A stretch of DNA of 64,000 bases from Sporosarcina sp. FSL W7-1349 (GTDB lineage: Bacteria > Bacillota > Bacilli > Bacillales_A > Planococcaceae). The stretch spans positions 1,426,001-1,490,000 of the forward strand of contig NZ_JBBOOK010000001.1 of NCBI RefSeq assembly GCF_038003045.1, written 5' to 3'. The position numbers and the translations under genes are program-made. Positions 44,560-54,838 of this stretch are shown one piece after another (positions within the stretch are counted from its first letter, which is position 1; the number at the start of each line of letters is the position of its first letter). The notes beneath the pieces were generated by a model. That model was not told the DNA's origin and did not search any database. It saw only the letters and a list, made by a program, of their open reading frames with translations.

Positions 44560-45213
44560 TCAGGAATCTGAACTCCTTACCATTAAGCATATGCCTTCCC
44601 GGAAAGAGATAGTACAAACTTCTGAGGCGGTTTCATTGCTCGTGAATTTCGTTGTGCCAATTTCTAATGTTGCATCGACCGTTTCGTATTTGAACCCGGT
44701 CAGCGTCAGTTTTTTCACTGGGCCGACGAAGGAGAAGAACGAGATGAACGGATATCGTTCATCCCGGGTTATCCGATGGACGCCCGCCCGGAGGATGGAT
44801 ATTTCATTCGTTTGATTGCAAACCATGAATTTGATGTGCTTATGTTCTTCTTGCAGGCGATGCATGAGATGGAGTGCGGCTTCCGTATGGTCCAATCTTC
44901 CACCCGTCACCCCGGTCAAGATGACACGGTCCGGTTTAAAGGAAAGGGCATGCAGTACCGCCAGCTCCGTATCCGTCTGATCCTTCTCGGAGTCAGCTTT
45001 TTCAATATAACTGACCGACTCCAGAATTTGATCGTATTCCGCATCCGTCACGGAATCGAAATCCCCGATCGCCGCGTCGGGGATAATTCCGCTGTTTAAC
45101 AGATGAACCGCTCCACGATCCGCGCCGACATACATGACATCTTCTTCGGCAAACGCCTTCAAATCCAGGACATCGGCTTCCGGTCCCCCGGCACAAATTA
45201 TTGCGATTTTCAT
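44560..45213 (-). CDS. thiN: Thiamine pyrophosphokinase
   Basis: 217 residues. Converts thiamine to thiamine diphosphate using ATP. MKIAIICAGGPEADVLDL start, YVGADRGAVHLLNSGIIPDAAIGDFDSV (thiamine and metal site), EKDQTDTELAVLHAL and GVTGGRLDHTEAALHLM are typical blocks. Its start overlaps the rpe stop by four bases. Confidence 0.97.
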   Translation of the reverse strand: MKIAIICAGGPEADVLDLKAFAEEDVMYVGADRGAVHLLNSGIIPDAAIGDFDSVTDAEYDQILESVSYIEKADSEKDQTDTELAVLHALSFKPDRVILTGVTGGRLDHTEAALHLMHRLQEEHKHIKFMVCNQTNEISILRAGVHRITRDERYPFISFFSFVGPVKKLTLTGFKYETVDATLEIGTTKFTSNETASEVCTISFREGICLMVRSSDS

Positions 45214-45878
45214 CGAATCAGCGCCCCTTCACCAGCGGATTTAATCTTCTGCAACGCTTCCGCCCGATTTGGCGCGTTGTAGATGGCGGAACCCGCGACA
45301 AAAATGGTGGCCCCTGCCTCCACACAAGGGATGATTGTTTCTTCATTGATTCCTCCATCGATTTCAATCTCAATCGACAGCCCCCGCTCCTTGATGATAT
45401 CCGCCAGTTGCTTCACTTTCGGAATGACGGAATGGATGAATTTTTGGCCTCCGAACCCCGGATTGACCGTCATGAACAGAACCATATCCACTTCATCGAG
45501 AACATGCAAAATCGTTTCAACCGGTGTATGCGGATTGAGGACCACACCCGATTTGACCCCTTTCGACCGGATCAATTGCAAAGTGCGGTGCAAATGGCGA
45601 CAAGCCTCCACATGGACGGTGATGTAATCCGCGCCTGCATCGGCAAAAGCCTCAATATACATATCGGGATTTTCAATCATCAAATGCACATCAAGCGGTA
45701 GCTTCGTCACGGGACGCAGTGCTTCTACCACGATCGGACCCATGGTGATATTCGGGACGAAATGGCCGTCCATGACATCGACGTGGATCAGTTCAGCACC
45801 GGCTGCCTCCACTTCTTTCACTTCTTCGGCTAGTTTTGAAAAATCTGCTGATAAAATGGAAGGTGCTATTTTAATCAT
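45210..45878 (-). CDS. rpe: Ribulose-phosphate 3-epimerase
   Basis: 222 residues from ATG 45878 (MIKIAPSILSADFSKLAEEV), spaced nine bases from GAGG. TIM-barrel enzyme of the pentose phosphate pathway. HVDVMDGHFVPNITMGP, VHLMIENPD, MTVNPGFGGQKF and EIDGGINEETI hold the metal and substrate residues. It overlaps the end of rsgA by eight bases. Confidence 0.97.
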   Translation of the reverse strand: MIKIAPSILSADFSKLAEEVKEVEAAGAELIHVDVMDGHFVPNITMGPIVVEALRPVTKLPLDVHLMIENPDMYIEAFADAGADYITVHVEACRHLHRTLQLIRSKGVKSGVVLNPHTPVETILHVLDEVDMVLFMTVNPGFGGQKFIHSVIPKVKQLADIIKERGLSIEIEIDGGINEETIIPCVEAGATIFVAGSAIYNAPNRAEALQKIKSAGEGALIR

Positions 45879-46764
45879 TTTTATCATACCTCGGCTTTCG
45901 GTCGGTAATTTCCTGCATGAACTGCAAATAATGGTCATAACGATGGCGCGGGATATCCCCGGCCTCCACCTTGTCTTTCACTGCACACTTCGGCTCTTTC
46001 AAATGCAGGCAGCCGCGGAACTTGCAATCCGCGGACACCTCATCAAAATCAATGAAATAATGGGGCAGTTCCTCTTTTTCGATATGATCGAAATCGAGGG
46101 AGCTGAACCCGGGCGTATCCGCCACCAAGCCCCCTGCCACCTCATGCAGTTCCACATGGCGCGTCGTATGTTTACCTCGCCCTAAGGCATCGGATATCTC
46201 GCCCGTCCTCAGTTCCAATTCGGGCAACATCGTATTCAACAACGTCGATTTCCCGACGCCGGATTGGCCGGCCAACACCGTCGTCTTCTCTTTCAAGTAA
46301 GGCTTCAGCGTCTCGAATAACGATTCATCTGCGATGAACGTCCGGATGACGTCGTATCCCATTTTCTCATAATAGGCTGCAGCTTCTTCGACAATACTAC
46401 GTTCCGCTTCCTGTGCCAAGTCCTTTTTCGTCAAGCAAATGACTGGCTCGATGCCGAACGATTCGACTACGACAAGAAACCGATCCAGCAAATGTAGGCT
46501 GAATGCTGGCTCCACCATGGAAAACACGAGCAATGCCTGATCGACATTCGCGATTGGCGGACGGACGAGCTCATTGCGCCGCTCATGGACCACCGTAATG
46601 GTCGCATCGTTCTCCCCGTCCGGGACGTATGTGACAAAATCACCGACGAGAGGGGAAATGCCGCGATTGCGGAACACGCCCCTCCCCTTGCATTGAATCA
46701 ATTCCCCATCCGCTTCCACGTAATAAAATCCGCTGATCGCCTTCCTGATTTGTCCTTCCGCCAT
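45871..46764 (-). CDS. rsgA: Ribosome small-subunit-dependent GTPase RsgA (CpgA/YloQ)
   Basis: 297 residues. Circularly permuted GTPase that checks 30S maturation. The OB domain (about 1-65) is followed by G4 TKKD at 112-115, then G1 GQSGVGKS at 166-173 and DTPGFSSLD. The zinc site is CKFRGCLHLKEPKC near residues 245-260. Lies between prkC and rpe, as in B. subtilis, where PrkC can phosphorylate this protein. Confidence 0.97.
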   Translation of the reverse strand: MAEGQIRKAISGFYYVEADGELIQCKGRGVFRNRGISPLVGDFVTYVPDGENDATITVVHERRNELVRPPIANVDQALLVFSMVEPAFSLHLLDRFLVVVESFGIEPVICLTKKDLAQEAERSIVEEAAAYYEKMGYDVIRTFIADESLFETLKPYLKEKTTVLAGQSGVGKSTLLNTMLPELELRTGEISDALGRGKHTTRHVELHEVAGGLVADTPGFSSLDFDHIEKEELPHYFIDFDEVSADCKFRGCLHLKEPKCAVKDKVEAGDIPRHRYDHYLQFMQEITDRKPRYDKND

Positions 46765-46777
46765 CCTATCCCTCTTT

Positions 46778-48766
46778 CTATTTTACATCGTCATAGCCGA
46801 TTTGCTTTTCTGTAACTTCAGTCGAATCCCGCATGATCCGGTACATACCGATCTGTCCTTCTTCTAGTTCGATGGAAATTTGCTTACTCGTTGTTTCGGT
46901 GATCTCGAACTCTTCAGCAGGTTCGTCCATGGAATGTTTCCGATCTTGGATGTAAATGCGGATTGTCTGCGGAACCCGTTCCTCACTACCATCCCAATTT
47001 CCGTACTCTTCATTCCAGTCGGGCTCTTGTGGAACGTATTCGATCGTCACCGTTTGAATGTAATGCTTAACTGGCTTCTTTTCAGGCCCTTTCGATAGGA
47101 CGACTTCAATCTTTCCACCTTTCGGCAGTTCGGTGCCGGCTTTCGGTGTTTGTGAAATGACCCGGCCTGCAGGCACTGTGCCATGATGCTGTTCACCGAC
47201 GACAACGATTTCAAATCCGGAATCATCAGCATAATCCCTCAACTGGCTATCACTAAAACCACTCAGCCCGGCTACCGATCTCTTTTCGACCCCTTTACTC
47301 ACAGTGAAGACGAGATCGGTATCCTCCGGGACAATTTCCTCTCCCGCTTCAGGGTCTTGCCCGATGATTGTGCCGGGTGGTTCATCGGAAAACTCTTCCT
47401 TAGGTGTGATGGATTTGAATTCGGATTTCTCCAACACATCCACGATCCGGTCGTCGTAGTCATGCCCTATATAGCTTTTCATCTCGATTGTCGCTTTACC
47501 GGAACTGACGTAGATTATGACAGCTGTTCCCACATCCTGTTTCTCGCCGGCTTCCGGCATCGTGCGGGTGACTCGTCCTTTTTCTATCGTCTCTGAAGGT
47601 TCCTCCTCCTGCTTTTCCACCGTAAATCCTTCTTCCGCCAAGAGATCCTCCGCTTCTTTCACTTCCATGTTTTCCACTTCTGGAATCTCCTTTTGCTTCG
47701 GTCCGATCAAGCTGGGCAGCAAGAATATGAGGAGCAATATAACTAGTGCCCCAATGACGGATCCAAGGATGATCGGCCATTTTTTCCTCTTTTTCTTCTG
47801 AGGAGGAGGTTCGGGAGCCGGAGGGGCGACAGGTTCGATCTTCTTCGTCTCTTCGATGTGCTCAAAATTTGCATTATCCCTGACAATCGGGATGGCAAGG
47901 GTTTTATCATCATCGAAAGGGATCGTGAACTTTTCTTCATATAAGCGTTCCGGTGATAACACCGTCAGCAGGTCATCGTACATCTCATCCGCCGACTGGT
48001 ATCGGTACGACGCATCCTTCGCCGTCGCTTTCAAGATGACGTTTTCCACGCTTTGCGGAATCTCCGGAAATAAAGCCCGGACAGAAGGCGTCTCTTCCTG
48101 CAAATGCTTCAGGGCGATGGCCACCGCCGTCTCTGCCGAAAAAGGCAATTCCCCTGTCAGCAGCTCATAAAACACGATTCCGAGCGAATAGATGTCCGAC
48201 TTTTTCGTAGCCATACCGCCTCTTGCCTGCTCGGGTGATAAATAATGGACGGTTCCGATGACTGAATTGGTTTTCGTATGAACTGTCGCGCTCAGCGCCA
48301 TTGCAATTCCGAAATCGGTTATTTTCACATTTCCATCCGAATCCATCAAAATGTTCTGCGGCTTGATATCCCGATGGATGATGCCGTTATGATGGGCATT
48401 TGAGATGGCCGATACGAGCTGGCGCATGATGGGCACAGCCTCTTCCGGCCGCAAAGGACCATTCGTTTGGATGAATTTTTTCAAGGTTTGCCCCTCGACA
48501 TATTCCATGACGAGGTAATGAAGTTCCCCTTCCTCCCCGACATCGAATATATCGACGATGTTTGGATGGGTGAGGCTCGTTGCGGATAACGCCTCCCGCT
48601 TGAATCTGCGTTTCAACTCATCTTCGTTGGCAAAGTCATAATTAAGCACTTTGATGGCGACATCCCGCTTCAGGATGATGTCGTGGGCTAGATAAACTTT
48701 CGACATCCCCCCATCGCCTATCCCTTTCAAAATCTCATAGCGACCGCCGATTCTGCTTCCGATCAT
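46778..48766 (-). CDS. prkC: Serine/threonine protein kinase PrkC with PASTA domains
   Basis: 662 residues. Cytoplasmic kinase domain: glycine loop at 15-23, ATP lysine Lys39, catalytic HRD with Asp133, DFG with Asp151. A single membrane segment lies at about 331-350 (PIILGSVIGALVILLLIFLL), and outside it are three PASTA repeats (about 360-425, 426-495, 496-563) that bind muropeptides or lipid II. A further extracellular segment closes the protein. It overlaps its phosphatase gene prpC by four bases. In spore formers PrkC signals germination and cell-wall state. Confidence 0.98.
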   Translation of the reverse strand: MIGSRIGGRYEILKGIGDGGMSKVYLAHDIILKRDVAIKVLNYDFANEDELKRRFKREALSATSLTHPNIVDIFDVGEEGELHYLVMEYVEGQTLKKFIQTNGPLRPEEAVPIMRQLVSAISNAHHNGIIHRDIKPQNILMDSDGNVKITDFGIAMALSATVHTKTNSVIGTVHYLSPEQARGGMATKKSDIYSLGIVFYELLTGELPFSAETAVAIALKHLQEETPSVRALFPEIPQSVENVILKATAKDASYRYQSADEMYDDLLTVLSPERLYEEKFTIPFDDDKTLAIPIVRDNANFEHIEETKKIEPVAPPAPEPPPQKKKRKKWPIILGSVIGALVILLLIFLLPSLIGPKQKEIPEVENMEVKEAEDLLAEEGFTVEKQEEEPSETIEKGRVTRTMPEAGEKQDVGTAVIIYVSSGKATIEMKSYIGHDYDDRIVDVLEKSEFKSITPKEEFSDEPPGTIIGQDPEAGEEIVPEDTDLVFTVSKGVEKRSVAGLSGFSDSQLRDYADDSGFEIVVVGEQHHGTVPAGRVISQTPKAGTELPKGGKIEVVLSKGPEKKPVKHYIQTVTIEYVPQEPDWNEEYGNWDGSEERVPQTIRIYIQDRKHSMDEPAEEFEITETTSKQISIELEEGQIGMYRIMRDSTEVTEKQIGYDDVK

Positions 48767-49524
48767 GGAAGGTCCACCTCCCTGTCGGCCAAGTCCACCA
48801 GAATAACGGAAATATTATCTTCGCCACCTCTTTGATTCGCCAAATCGATCAAAGTTCTCGCTTTGTCATGAAGGGGCGCATCCGTCCATACGATCTCACG
48901 GATGGAGTCCTTGCAGAGTTTATTGCTCAGCCCGTCTGTACAAAGCAGCAAGTAAGAGACGTCGGTTAGTTCAACTGTATAAAAATCGGGTTGGATCGTC
49001 TTCTCGGAACCGACCGCCCGCATGATCCAATTTCGCTGCGGATGGACGGCGGCCTCTTCTTCCGTGATCTCCCCGCTCTCCAGCAGGATATTGACGTAGG
49101 AATGGTCCCTTGTCACTTGCTCGATGCCATGCTCATTCAGCACATAGACACGGCTGTCCCCGATATGTGACACGAGGCACGTATTCCCTTGGACGAGAAC
49201 CGCCTCCAAAGTCGTTCCCATTCCGGAATACTCTTCATTGTCCTTGGCATGTTCATAAATCAGGCCATTGACGTGGATGACTGATTCCTGAAGCCACTCG
49301 TCCCATGGAAAGTCTGCATCCACTTGCGCTGCACCGAGCTCTTTGAAACGCTCCCCTAATATCCGGATCGCTGTGGAACTGGCAAAATCTCCGCCGCGAT
49401 GGCCGCCCATGCCGTCTGCGATGACCGCCAGGAGAATCCCTTCCGGAAGCGTATAAACAGCAGCGCTGTCTTCATTGATCGTCCTTTTTCTTCCGATGTC
49501 GGTCAAGACTTCGTACTGCACCAT
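48763..49524 (-). CDS. prpC: PPM-type serine/threonine phosphatase PrpC (Stp)
   Basis: 253 residues from ATG 49524 (MVQYEVLTDIGRKRTINED); the open frame reaches 49644 inside rsmB but lacks support. It reverses PrkC phosphorylation. Metal-binding motifs RTINEDS (near 14-20), VIADGMGGHRGGDFAS, SHIGDSRVYVL, LLCTDGLSN and GGEDNISVILV are in order. Confidence 0.96.
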   Translation of the reverse strand: MVQYEVLTDIGRKRTINEDSAAVYTLPEGILLAVIADGMGGHRGGDFASSTAIRILGERFKELGAAQVDADFPWDEWLQESVIHVNGLIYEHAKDNEEYSGMGTTLEAVLVQGNTCLVSHIGDSRVYVLNEHGIEQVTRDHSYVNILLESGEITEEEAAVHPQRNWIMRAVGSEKTIQPDFYTVELTDVSYLLLCTDGLSNKLCKDSIREIVWTDAPLHDKARTLIDLANQRGGEDNISVILVDLADREVDLP

Positions 49525-49543
49525 TCTTCCCCTCATTTCCAAA

Positions 49544-50914
49544 TTACAACTCAATTCTCCCATTTCCAGTTTTACGGAATGCTGCGACAAAAAAACCATC
49601 GCCGCCAAAGTGCTGAGGCAGCACTTGGAGCATATCCTCTTCACTGTTCAACTTCTTAAAGTCTTCCAGCTGGCCCAACGGAACCCTTTTCATATCCGCA
49701 TGTTTTTGCAGGAATTGTTCCGCCACATCCCGATTTTCCGCTGCATCGACCGTACAAGTGCTGTAGACAATGACTCCATCCGGCTTGATCAGTTCGTGTG
49801 CCGTATCCAAAAGTTCCGATTGAATGATTGGCAAACCCGCCAAGTCTTCTTCTGTCTTATTGTATTTAATTTCCGGTTTGCGCCGGATTACGCCGAAGCC
49901 GCTGCAAGGGGCATCCACCAAGATCCGGTCAAACGACGCCGGTCCATAAAGTTCGGCCAACTTGCGGCTATCTCCACTTTTCGCTTGGATGGATGTCAGT
50001 CCGAGACGGTCGGCATTCTCTCGGATGAGGGACAGTTTGTGATCGTGGAGGTCATGCGCAAATACCTCCCCCTCATCATTCATTAATTCTGCAATGTGAG
50101 TCGTTTTTCCTCCCGGGGCTGCGCACATATCGAGCACCCGCATCCCTGATGACACATCGAGCGCCAGAGCGGGCAACATCGAACTTTCATCTTGAATCGT
50201 GACATACCCTTTCCGGAACGCCTCGGTCTGGATCGGATTGCCTTTCAGCGGAATGAGCGCAGAAGGGGCCACCTCTCCACGTCTCACTTCGACTCCTTCC
50301 GATTGAAGCATCTCGATCACTTCTTCCACAGTCGCTTTCGTTCGGTTCACCCGAAGTGTAATGGCGGCTGGATTGTTGTTTTCATGTGCCATCGCCACTG
50401 CTTCCGCCTCGCCGTATTGCTCGGTCCATCTCTGGATCAGCCACTCGGGATGGCTCGTCTCGATTGCCGTCTTCCGCGTCCCTTCCGGCAGTTCGTCCAA
50501 GGAACGCACCCCTTGGCGTATCACATTGCGCAGGATGCCATTGACGGTCGGGGCAATCCGTTTATGCCCCCGCCTTTTCGCGATTTCCACCGCTTCGTGA
50601 ACGACGGCATGGGGTGGAATCTTGGTCAAATAAACAATCTGATAAAGAGAAAGCCGAAGAAGCTCCCGCACCCAATCATTCAGCTTCCCGCGGACAAACG
50701 GCTCCAAATAATAGTCAAGTGCCATCCGGTGCTGCAAGGTGCCATACGTCAACTCGGTCAATAAACCTCGATCTTTCGCCTCTATCTGATATTTCTTGAT
50801 CGTGCGGTTCAGCAGCAAGTTGCTGTACGCTTGATGTTGATTGATTTCCATTAAAATCGAAAGGGCGGCATCCCTAACATTTCCGTTCCAGATCTTCTGT
50901 TTCGGTTTCGTCAT
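49544..50914 (-). CDS. rsmB: 16S rRNA (cytosine-967-C5)-methyltransferase RsmB
   Basis: 456 residues. An N-terminal NusB-like domain (about 1-140) is followed by a Rossmann methyltransferase: [18 protein letters not shown] (S-adenosylmethionine site), [16 protein letters not shown] (first cysteine) and [17 protein letters not shown] (nucleophilic cysteine). It overlaps fmt by four bases. Confidence 0.97.
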   Translation of the reverse strand: MTKPKQKIWNGNVRDAALSILMEINQHQAYSNLLLNRTIKKYQIEAKDRGLLTELTYGTLQHRMALDYYLEPFVRGKLNDWVRELLRLSLYQIVYLTKIPPHAVVHEAVEIAKRRGHKRIAPTVNGILRNVIRQGVRSLDELPEGTRKTAIETSHPEWLIQRWTEQYGEAEAVAMAHENNNPAAITLRVNRTKATVEEVIEMLQSEGVEVRRGEVAPSALIPLKGNPIQTEAFRKGYVTIQDESSMLPALALDVSSGMRVLDMCAAPGGKTTHIAELMNDEGEVFAHDLHDHKLSLIRENADRLGLTSIQAKSGDSRKLAELYGPASFDRILVDAPCSGFGVIRRKPEIKYNKTEEDLAGLPIIQSELLDTAHELIKPDGVIVYSTCTVDAAENRDVAEQFLQKHADMKRVPLGQLEDFKKLNSEEDMLQVLPQHFGGDGFFVAAFRKTGNGRIEL

Positions 50915-51852
50915 TCGAACCGGTCTCCTTCACTCCATTTCGAACCGATGCCACGGACAAATACGTCTGCCGGCATCCGCTTCTTACCAGCAGGCTGCAG
51001 ATCCGTGATGGCAATCGACGTATCATCGCCGGTTTTGACGATGATTCGATCTTGTTGAATTGCCAGGATTGTTCCCGGATCAGCGTCAGCAGTGGACTTC
51101 CCTTTTTCCGCCCACCAGATTTTCACATTTTCTCCGCCGAATGCCGAATAAGCGACGGGCCATGGATGAAGGCCACGGATTTGATCATAAATCGCCTTGC
51201 CACTATTCGACCAATCGATTTTTTCCTGTTCGCGTGAAATATTACGTGCGAATGTCACTTGGTCTTCGTCTTGAGGAAACCTTTCATTTGTCCCTTCTAT
51301 AATGGAAGGAAGTGTCTCTTTTAGTAGAGCCGTCCCCGCTTTGGAAAGCGATTCGAACAGGCTTCCGGTATGATCGGTTTCCGTAATCGGAACACGCACT
51401 TGGGAGATGATATCCCCGGCATCCAACTTTTCCACCATATACATGATTGTCACACCTGTTTCCGTCTCCCCATCGATGATCGCTTGATGGATCGGAGCGC
51501 CCCCTCTGTATTTAGGCAGCAAGGAAGCATGGACATTGATGCAGCCGAGGCGCGGAGCTTCCAGTAGCTCCTTCGGCAAAAGTTGGCCGAATGCCGCCGT
51601 GACGATCAAATCGGGTTCCAGGGCTATGATTTCATCCAATTCTGCAGAGCCTTTTAACCGTTCTGGCTGGATTACCGACAATCCGAGGCGAAGCGCCTCT
51701 TCCTTAACCGGTGGAGGCGTCAGAACTTTTTTTCTTCCGACAGGACGATCAGGCTGCGTCACGACAGCTACAATCGTATGTCCTTCTTCATGAAGCATCG
51801 TTAAAACAGGGACGGAGAAATCCGGCGTTCCCATGAATACGATATTCGTCAA
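50911..51852 (-). CDS. fmt: Methionyl-tRNA formyltransferase
   Basis: 313 residues. Formylates initiator Met-t[17 protein letters not shown] start, catalytic [25 protein letters not shown] with Asn-His, and [16 protein letters not shown] are present. The C-terminal OB-like domain covers about 210-313. It overlaps def by four bases, so formylation and deformylation genes are coupled. Confidence 0.98.
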   Translation of the reverse strand: MTNIVFMGTPDFSVPVLTMLHEEGHTIVAVVTQPDRPVGRKKVLTPPPVKEEALRLGLSVIQPERLKGSAELDEIIALEPDLIVTAAFGQLLPKELLEAPRLGCINVHASLLPKYRGGAPIHQAIIDGETETGVTIMYMVEKLDAGDIISQVRVPITETDHTGSLFESLSKAGTALLKETLPSIIEGTNERFPQDEDQVTFARNISREQEKIDWSNSGKAIYDQIRGLHPWPVAYSAFGGENVKIWWAEKGKSTADADPGTILAIQQDRIIVKTGDDTSIAITDLQPAGKKRMPADVFVRGIGSKWSEGDRFE

Positions 51853-52361
51853 AGCACTTCCCCCTCTCCGTCCTCTTCATCAGCCGGATCCTCCTCGAAT
51901 TCGGAAGGATCGACGACCCGGATGATTTTCGAATCAAACAAAATACCGTTCAAGTGATCGATTTCATGGAGGATCGCTCTCGCTTCATAGTCTTCCGCTT
52001 CAATTTCATAGAGAGAGCCGTCCCGCTCCTGCGCTTCCACTCGCACAAAAAACGGGCGCTCCACTTCTCCATACAGTCCCGGGAAACTAAGGCAGCCTTC
52101 CACTTCAATTTCGGATCCGCCGATAGCCGTCACGACCGGGTTCACCATTTCGATGACGTCTTGTCCTTCCCCCATATCGACGATGGCCACACGTACCGCC
52201 TTGCCGACTTGAGGCGCAGCCAAGCCGATTCCGTCCGCTGCCACCATCGTTTCATACATATCGTCCAATAACTTGCCCAGCTTTTTATCAAATTTCACGA
52301 CCTCTTCACATTTCTGTTGAAGGATGGGATCAGGGTGTTTCACAATTTCCAAGATTGCCAA
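51849..52361 (-). CDS. def: Peptide deformylase
   Basis: 170 residues. Removes the N-terminal formyl group. [10 protein letters not shown] at 44-53, EGCLSFPG with metal ligand Cys90, and HEIDH with ligands His132 and His136 and catalytic Glu133. An acidic tail ([13 protein letters not shown]) extends beyond the catalytic domain. Confidence 0.98.
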   Translation of the reverse strand: MAILEIVKHPDPILQQKCEEVVKFDKKLGKLLDDMYETMVAADGIGLAAPQVGKAVRVAIVDMGEGQDVIEMVNPVVTAIGGSEIEVEGCLSFPGLYGEVERPFFVRVEAQERDGSLYEIEAEDYEARAILHEIDHLNGILFDSKIIRVVDPSEFEEDPADEEDGEGEVL

Positions 52362-52426
52362 TTCAATTCCTCATTTCTAGATCTAGTCCACAATATCTCA
52401 ATCACAACCGGTGTCTTCATTTGGCG

Positions 52427-54838
52427 TCAGAAGATGGAGGTCGGTTCTACGTCGACCGTCATCGTCAGCCCCGATTTGATCCAATCGGTCCGGTAATATC
52501 TGATGAGCTGTTGTAAGGTTTCGATCAGCTTCGGTTCTTTTTTGTATTTTATCAAACATTGATAGCGATATCTATTGTTCACCCGACTGATTGCGGCAGC
52601 TGTCGGACCGATGATGACCGTTTCGGGCGACAAATTATCCCGCAGGAACCTCGCCCCTTTATCCGCAAAGTCAGCCACTTTCAATACATCCTCATGGCTG
52701 AATTGCACAAGGGTGATGTAATAGAACGGCGGGTAGCCGTACTGTTTCCTTGCCGCCATTTCCAATTGGTAAAACGGCTCGTATTTTTGCGTTTTCGATA
52801 AATCGATCGCATAATGCTCAGGCGAATACGTCTGGATGAACACTTCACCGGGCAAATCATGACGTCCTGCTCGCCCGCTCACTTGTGTCATCAATTGAAA
52901 CGTCTTTTCCGCCGCTCGGAAATCCGCCAAGTGAAGCGTTGTATCAGCCGCCAGGACACCAACGAGCGTAATCCTCGGGAAATCAAGACCTTTTGCGATC
53001 ATCTGCGTGCCAAGGAGAATATCCGCCTTCCCTTCACTGAATTGCCGGAGCAATCTCTCGTGGGAGCCCTTTTGCCGGGTCGTATCGACATCCATCCGCA
53101 GAACCCGGGCTTCGGGGAACAGCTTCGCAATCTCCTCCTCCGCTTTCTGGGTGCCCGTCCCGAAGAAGCGGATATGTTCGCTTTCACATTGCGGACATTG
53201 GAGCGGAACCCGTTCTTCATGGCCGCAATAATGGCATTTCAGCTGTTCATGCGCCCGATGGTACGTGAGTGAAATATCGCAATTCGGGCATTCGACCACC
53301 GTTCCGCAATCTCTGCACAGGACGAATGACGAAAACCCGCGTTTATTTAAAAACAGGACGATCTGCTCGCGCCTTTCCAAGCGTTGCCGGATCGCTTCCG
53401 CCAATGGGACGGAGAACATGGAGCGGTTCCCGGTCTTGAGCTCTTCCCGCATATCGACGACCGTCACAGTCGGCATCGCCTGTCGCTTGGCGCGATGGGA
53501 TAATGTCAATAATGTATAGACCCCTTTCGAAGCCCGGGCGTATGATTCCAAGGAAGGCGTCGCACTGCCCAGAATCACTGGACAGCCGTAATATTCCGCC
53601 CGTTTGATTGCAACATCCCTCGCATGGTAACGGGGTGGCTCTTCCTGTTTGTACGATGATTCATGTTCTTCATCCAGAATGATGATGCCCAAGTTCTCAA
53701 AAGGGGCAAAAATGGCGGATCTCGCTCCGACTACGACTTTCACTTCGCCCCGGCTGATTTTCCGCCATTCATCATATTTTTCTCCCGCGGACAAGCCGCT
53801 GTGCATGACGGCGACCAACGAACCGAATCGCTCGATGAAGCGGGATGTCATTTGTGGGGTCAATGAAATTTCGGGAACGAGGACGATCGCTTCCTGCCCT
53901 TTTTCCAGCACCCGCTTGATCGCCTGCAGATAGACTTCCGTTTTCCCGCTTCCCGTCACACCATGAAGGAGGAACGTTTTCGATTGTCCTCTATCCATGG
54001 AGGCCGCCACCGCATCGACGGCATGGCGTTGCTCCTCTGTCAGGGAGAGCGGGACAGGAGTATCTTTCAACTGGGGAGCGACCGGTTCCCGGTATACTTC
54101 TTCCATTGTTTCCGTCGCCGCACCTTTTTCAATGACCGCTTTCAGTACGGCCGGCTGGATGCGAGATTGCTCCAGAAGATCTTTCGCCCACACCGTTTTC
54201 CCTGCCTGCGTCAGCATCCAATCTAGCAGTTCGGCTTGTTTTTTTGCGTTCGCATGGATGGTCTCCCGTATTTTCAAGAGCGTTTCGGTATCCGCTATCC
54301 GGACGGCACGCTCTTTTTTCATCGCAGTCTGTTGGCGGACAATCGTATCGACAACGATTGCGCCCGACTCAACGTATCTCTTTAATAGATTCACAAATCC
54401 GGATGCCACCGCCTCCTTCATCGGAATCCTCTTCCGGCCCGCAATGAGCTTCGCAAACCCTTCGTCGTTAATGAACTCTTCCCGTTCGACGACGATGAAT
54501 TTTTCATATTTCGCTCGCATCGCGGCAGGCATCATCACTTGAAGGGCATCGATTTCATAAGAGAGTGTTTCATTTGCCAGCCATTTTGCCAAATGAAGCA
54601 TTTCTTTTGAGATGACCGGCTCCAAATCGATCAATTCATCGATCGGTTTCAACTTTGTCATATCCAAATCGCTTTCCGACTTCAATCCGGTTATATAGCC
54701 AAGCACCTTCCGTGGACCGAACGGCACTTTAACTCGGGAACCCGGTTCGACCGCCGATTCCCAATTCGGGGGGACCAGATAATCGAAAGGCCGATCAATC
54801 GGATACGCTGCCACATCGACAATCACTTCAGCGATCAT
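52427..54838 (-). CDS. priA: Primosomal protein N' (replication restart helicase PriA)
   Basis: 803 residues from ATG 54838 (MIAEVIVDVAAYPIDRPFDY). The N-terminal DNA-binding domain (about 1-110) precedes a superfamily 2 helicase with LLHGVTGSGKTEVYLQ (Walker A) and ILDEEHESSYK (DEEH box). A zinc module has eight cysteines (CRDC, CPNC, CHYC, CPQC). Restarts collapsed forks. It overlaps the coaBC end by 11 bases. Confidence 0.97.
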   Translation of the reverse strand: MIAEVIVDVAAYPIDRPFDYLVPPNWESAVEPGSRVKVPFGPRKVLGYITGLKSESDLDMTKLKPIDELIDLEPVISKEMLHLAKWLANETLSYEIDALQVMMPAAMRAKYEKFIVVEREEFINDEGFAKLIAGRKRIPMKEAVASGFVNLLKRYVESGAIVVDTIVRQQTAMKKERAVRIADTETLLKIRETIHANAKKQAELLDWMLTQAGKTVWAKDLLEQSRIQPAVLKAVIEKGAATETMEEVYREPVAPQLKDTPVPLSLTEEQRHAVDAVAASMDRGQSKTFLLHGVTGSGKTEVYLQAIKRVLEKGQEAIVLVPEISLTPQMTSRFIERFGSLVAVMHSGLSAGEKYDEWRKISRGEVKVVVGARSAIFAPFENLGIIILDEEHESSYKQEEPPRYHARDVAIKRAEYYGCPVILGSATPSLESYARASKGVYTLLTLSHRAKRQAMPTVTVVDMREELKTGNRSMFSVPLAEAIRQRLERREQIVLFLNKRGFSSFVLCRDCGTVVECPNCDISLTYHRAHEQLKCHYCGHEERVPLQCPQCESEHIRFFGTGTQKAEEEIAKLFPEARVLRMDVDTTRQKGSHERLLRQFSEGKADILLGTQMIAKGLDFPRITLVGVLAADTTLHLADFRAAEKTFQLMTQVSGRAGRHDLPGEVFIQTYSPEHYAIDLSKTQKYEPFYQLEMAARKQYGYPPFYYITLVQFSHEDVLKVADFADKGARFLRDNLSPETVIIGPTAAAISRVNNRYRYQCLIKYKKEPKLIETLQQLIRYYRTDWIKSGLTMTVDVEPTSIF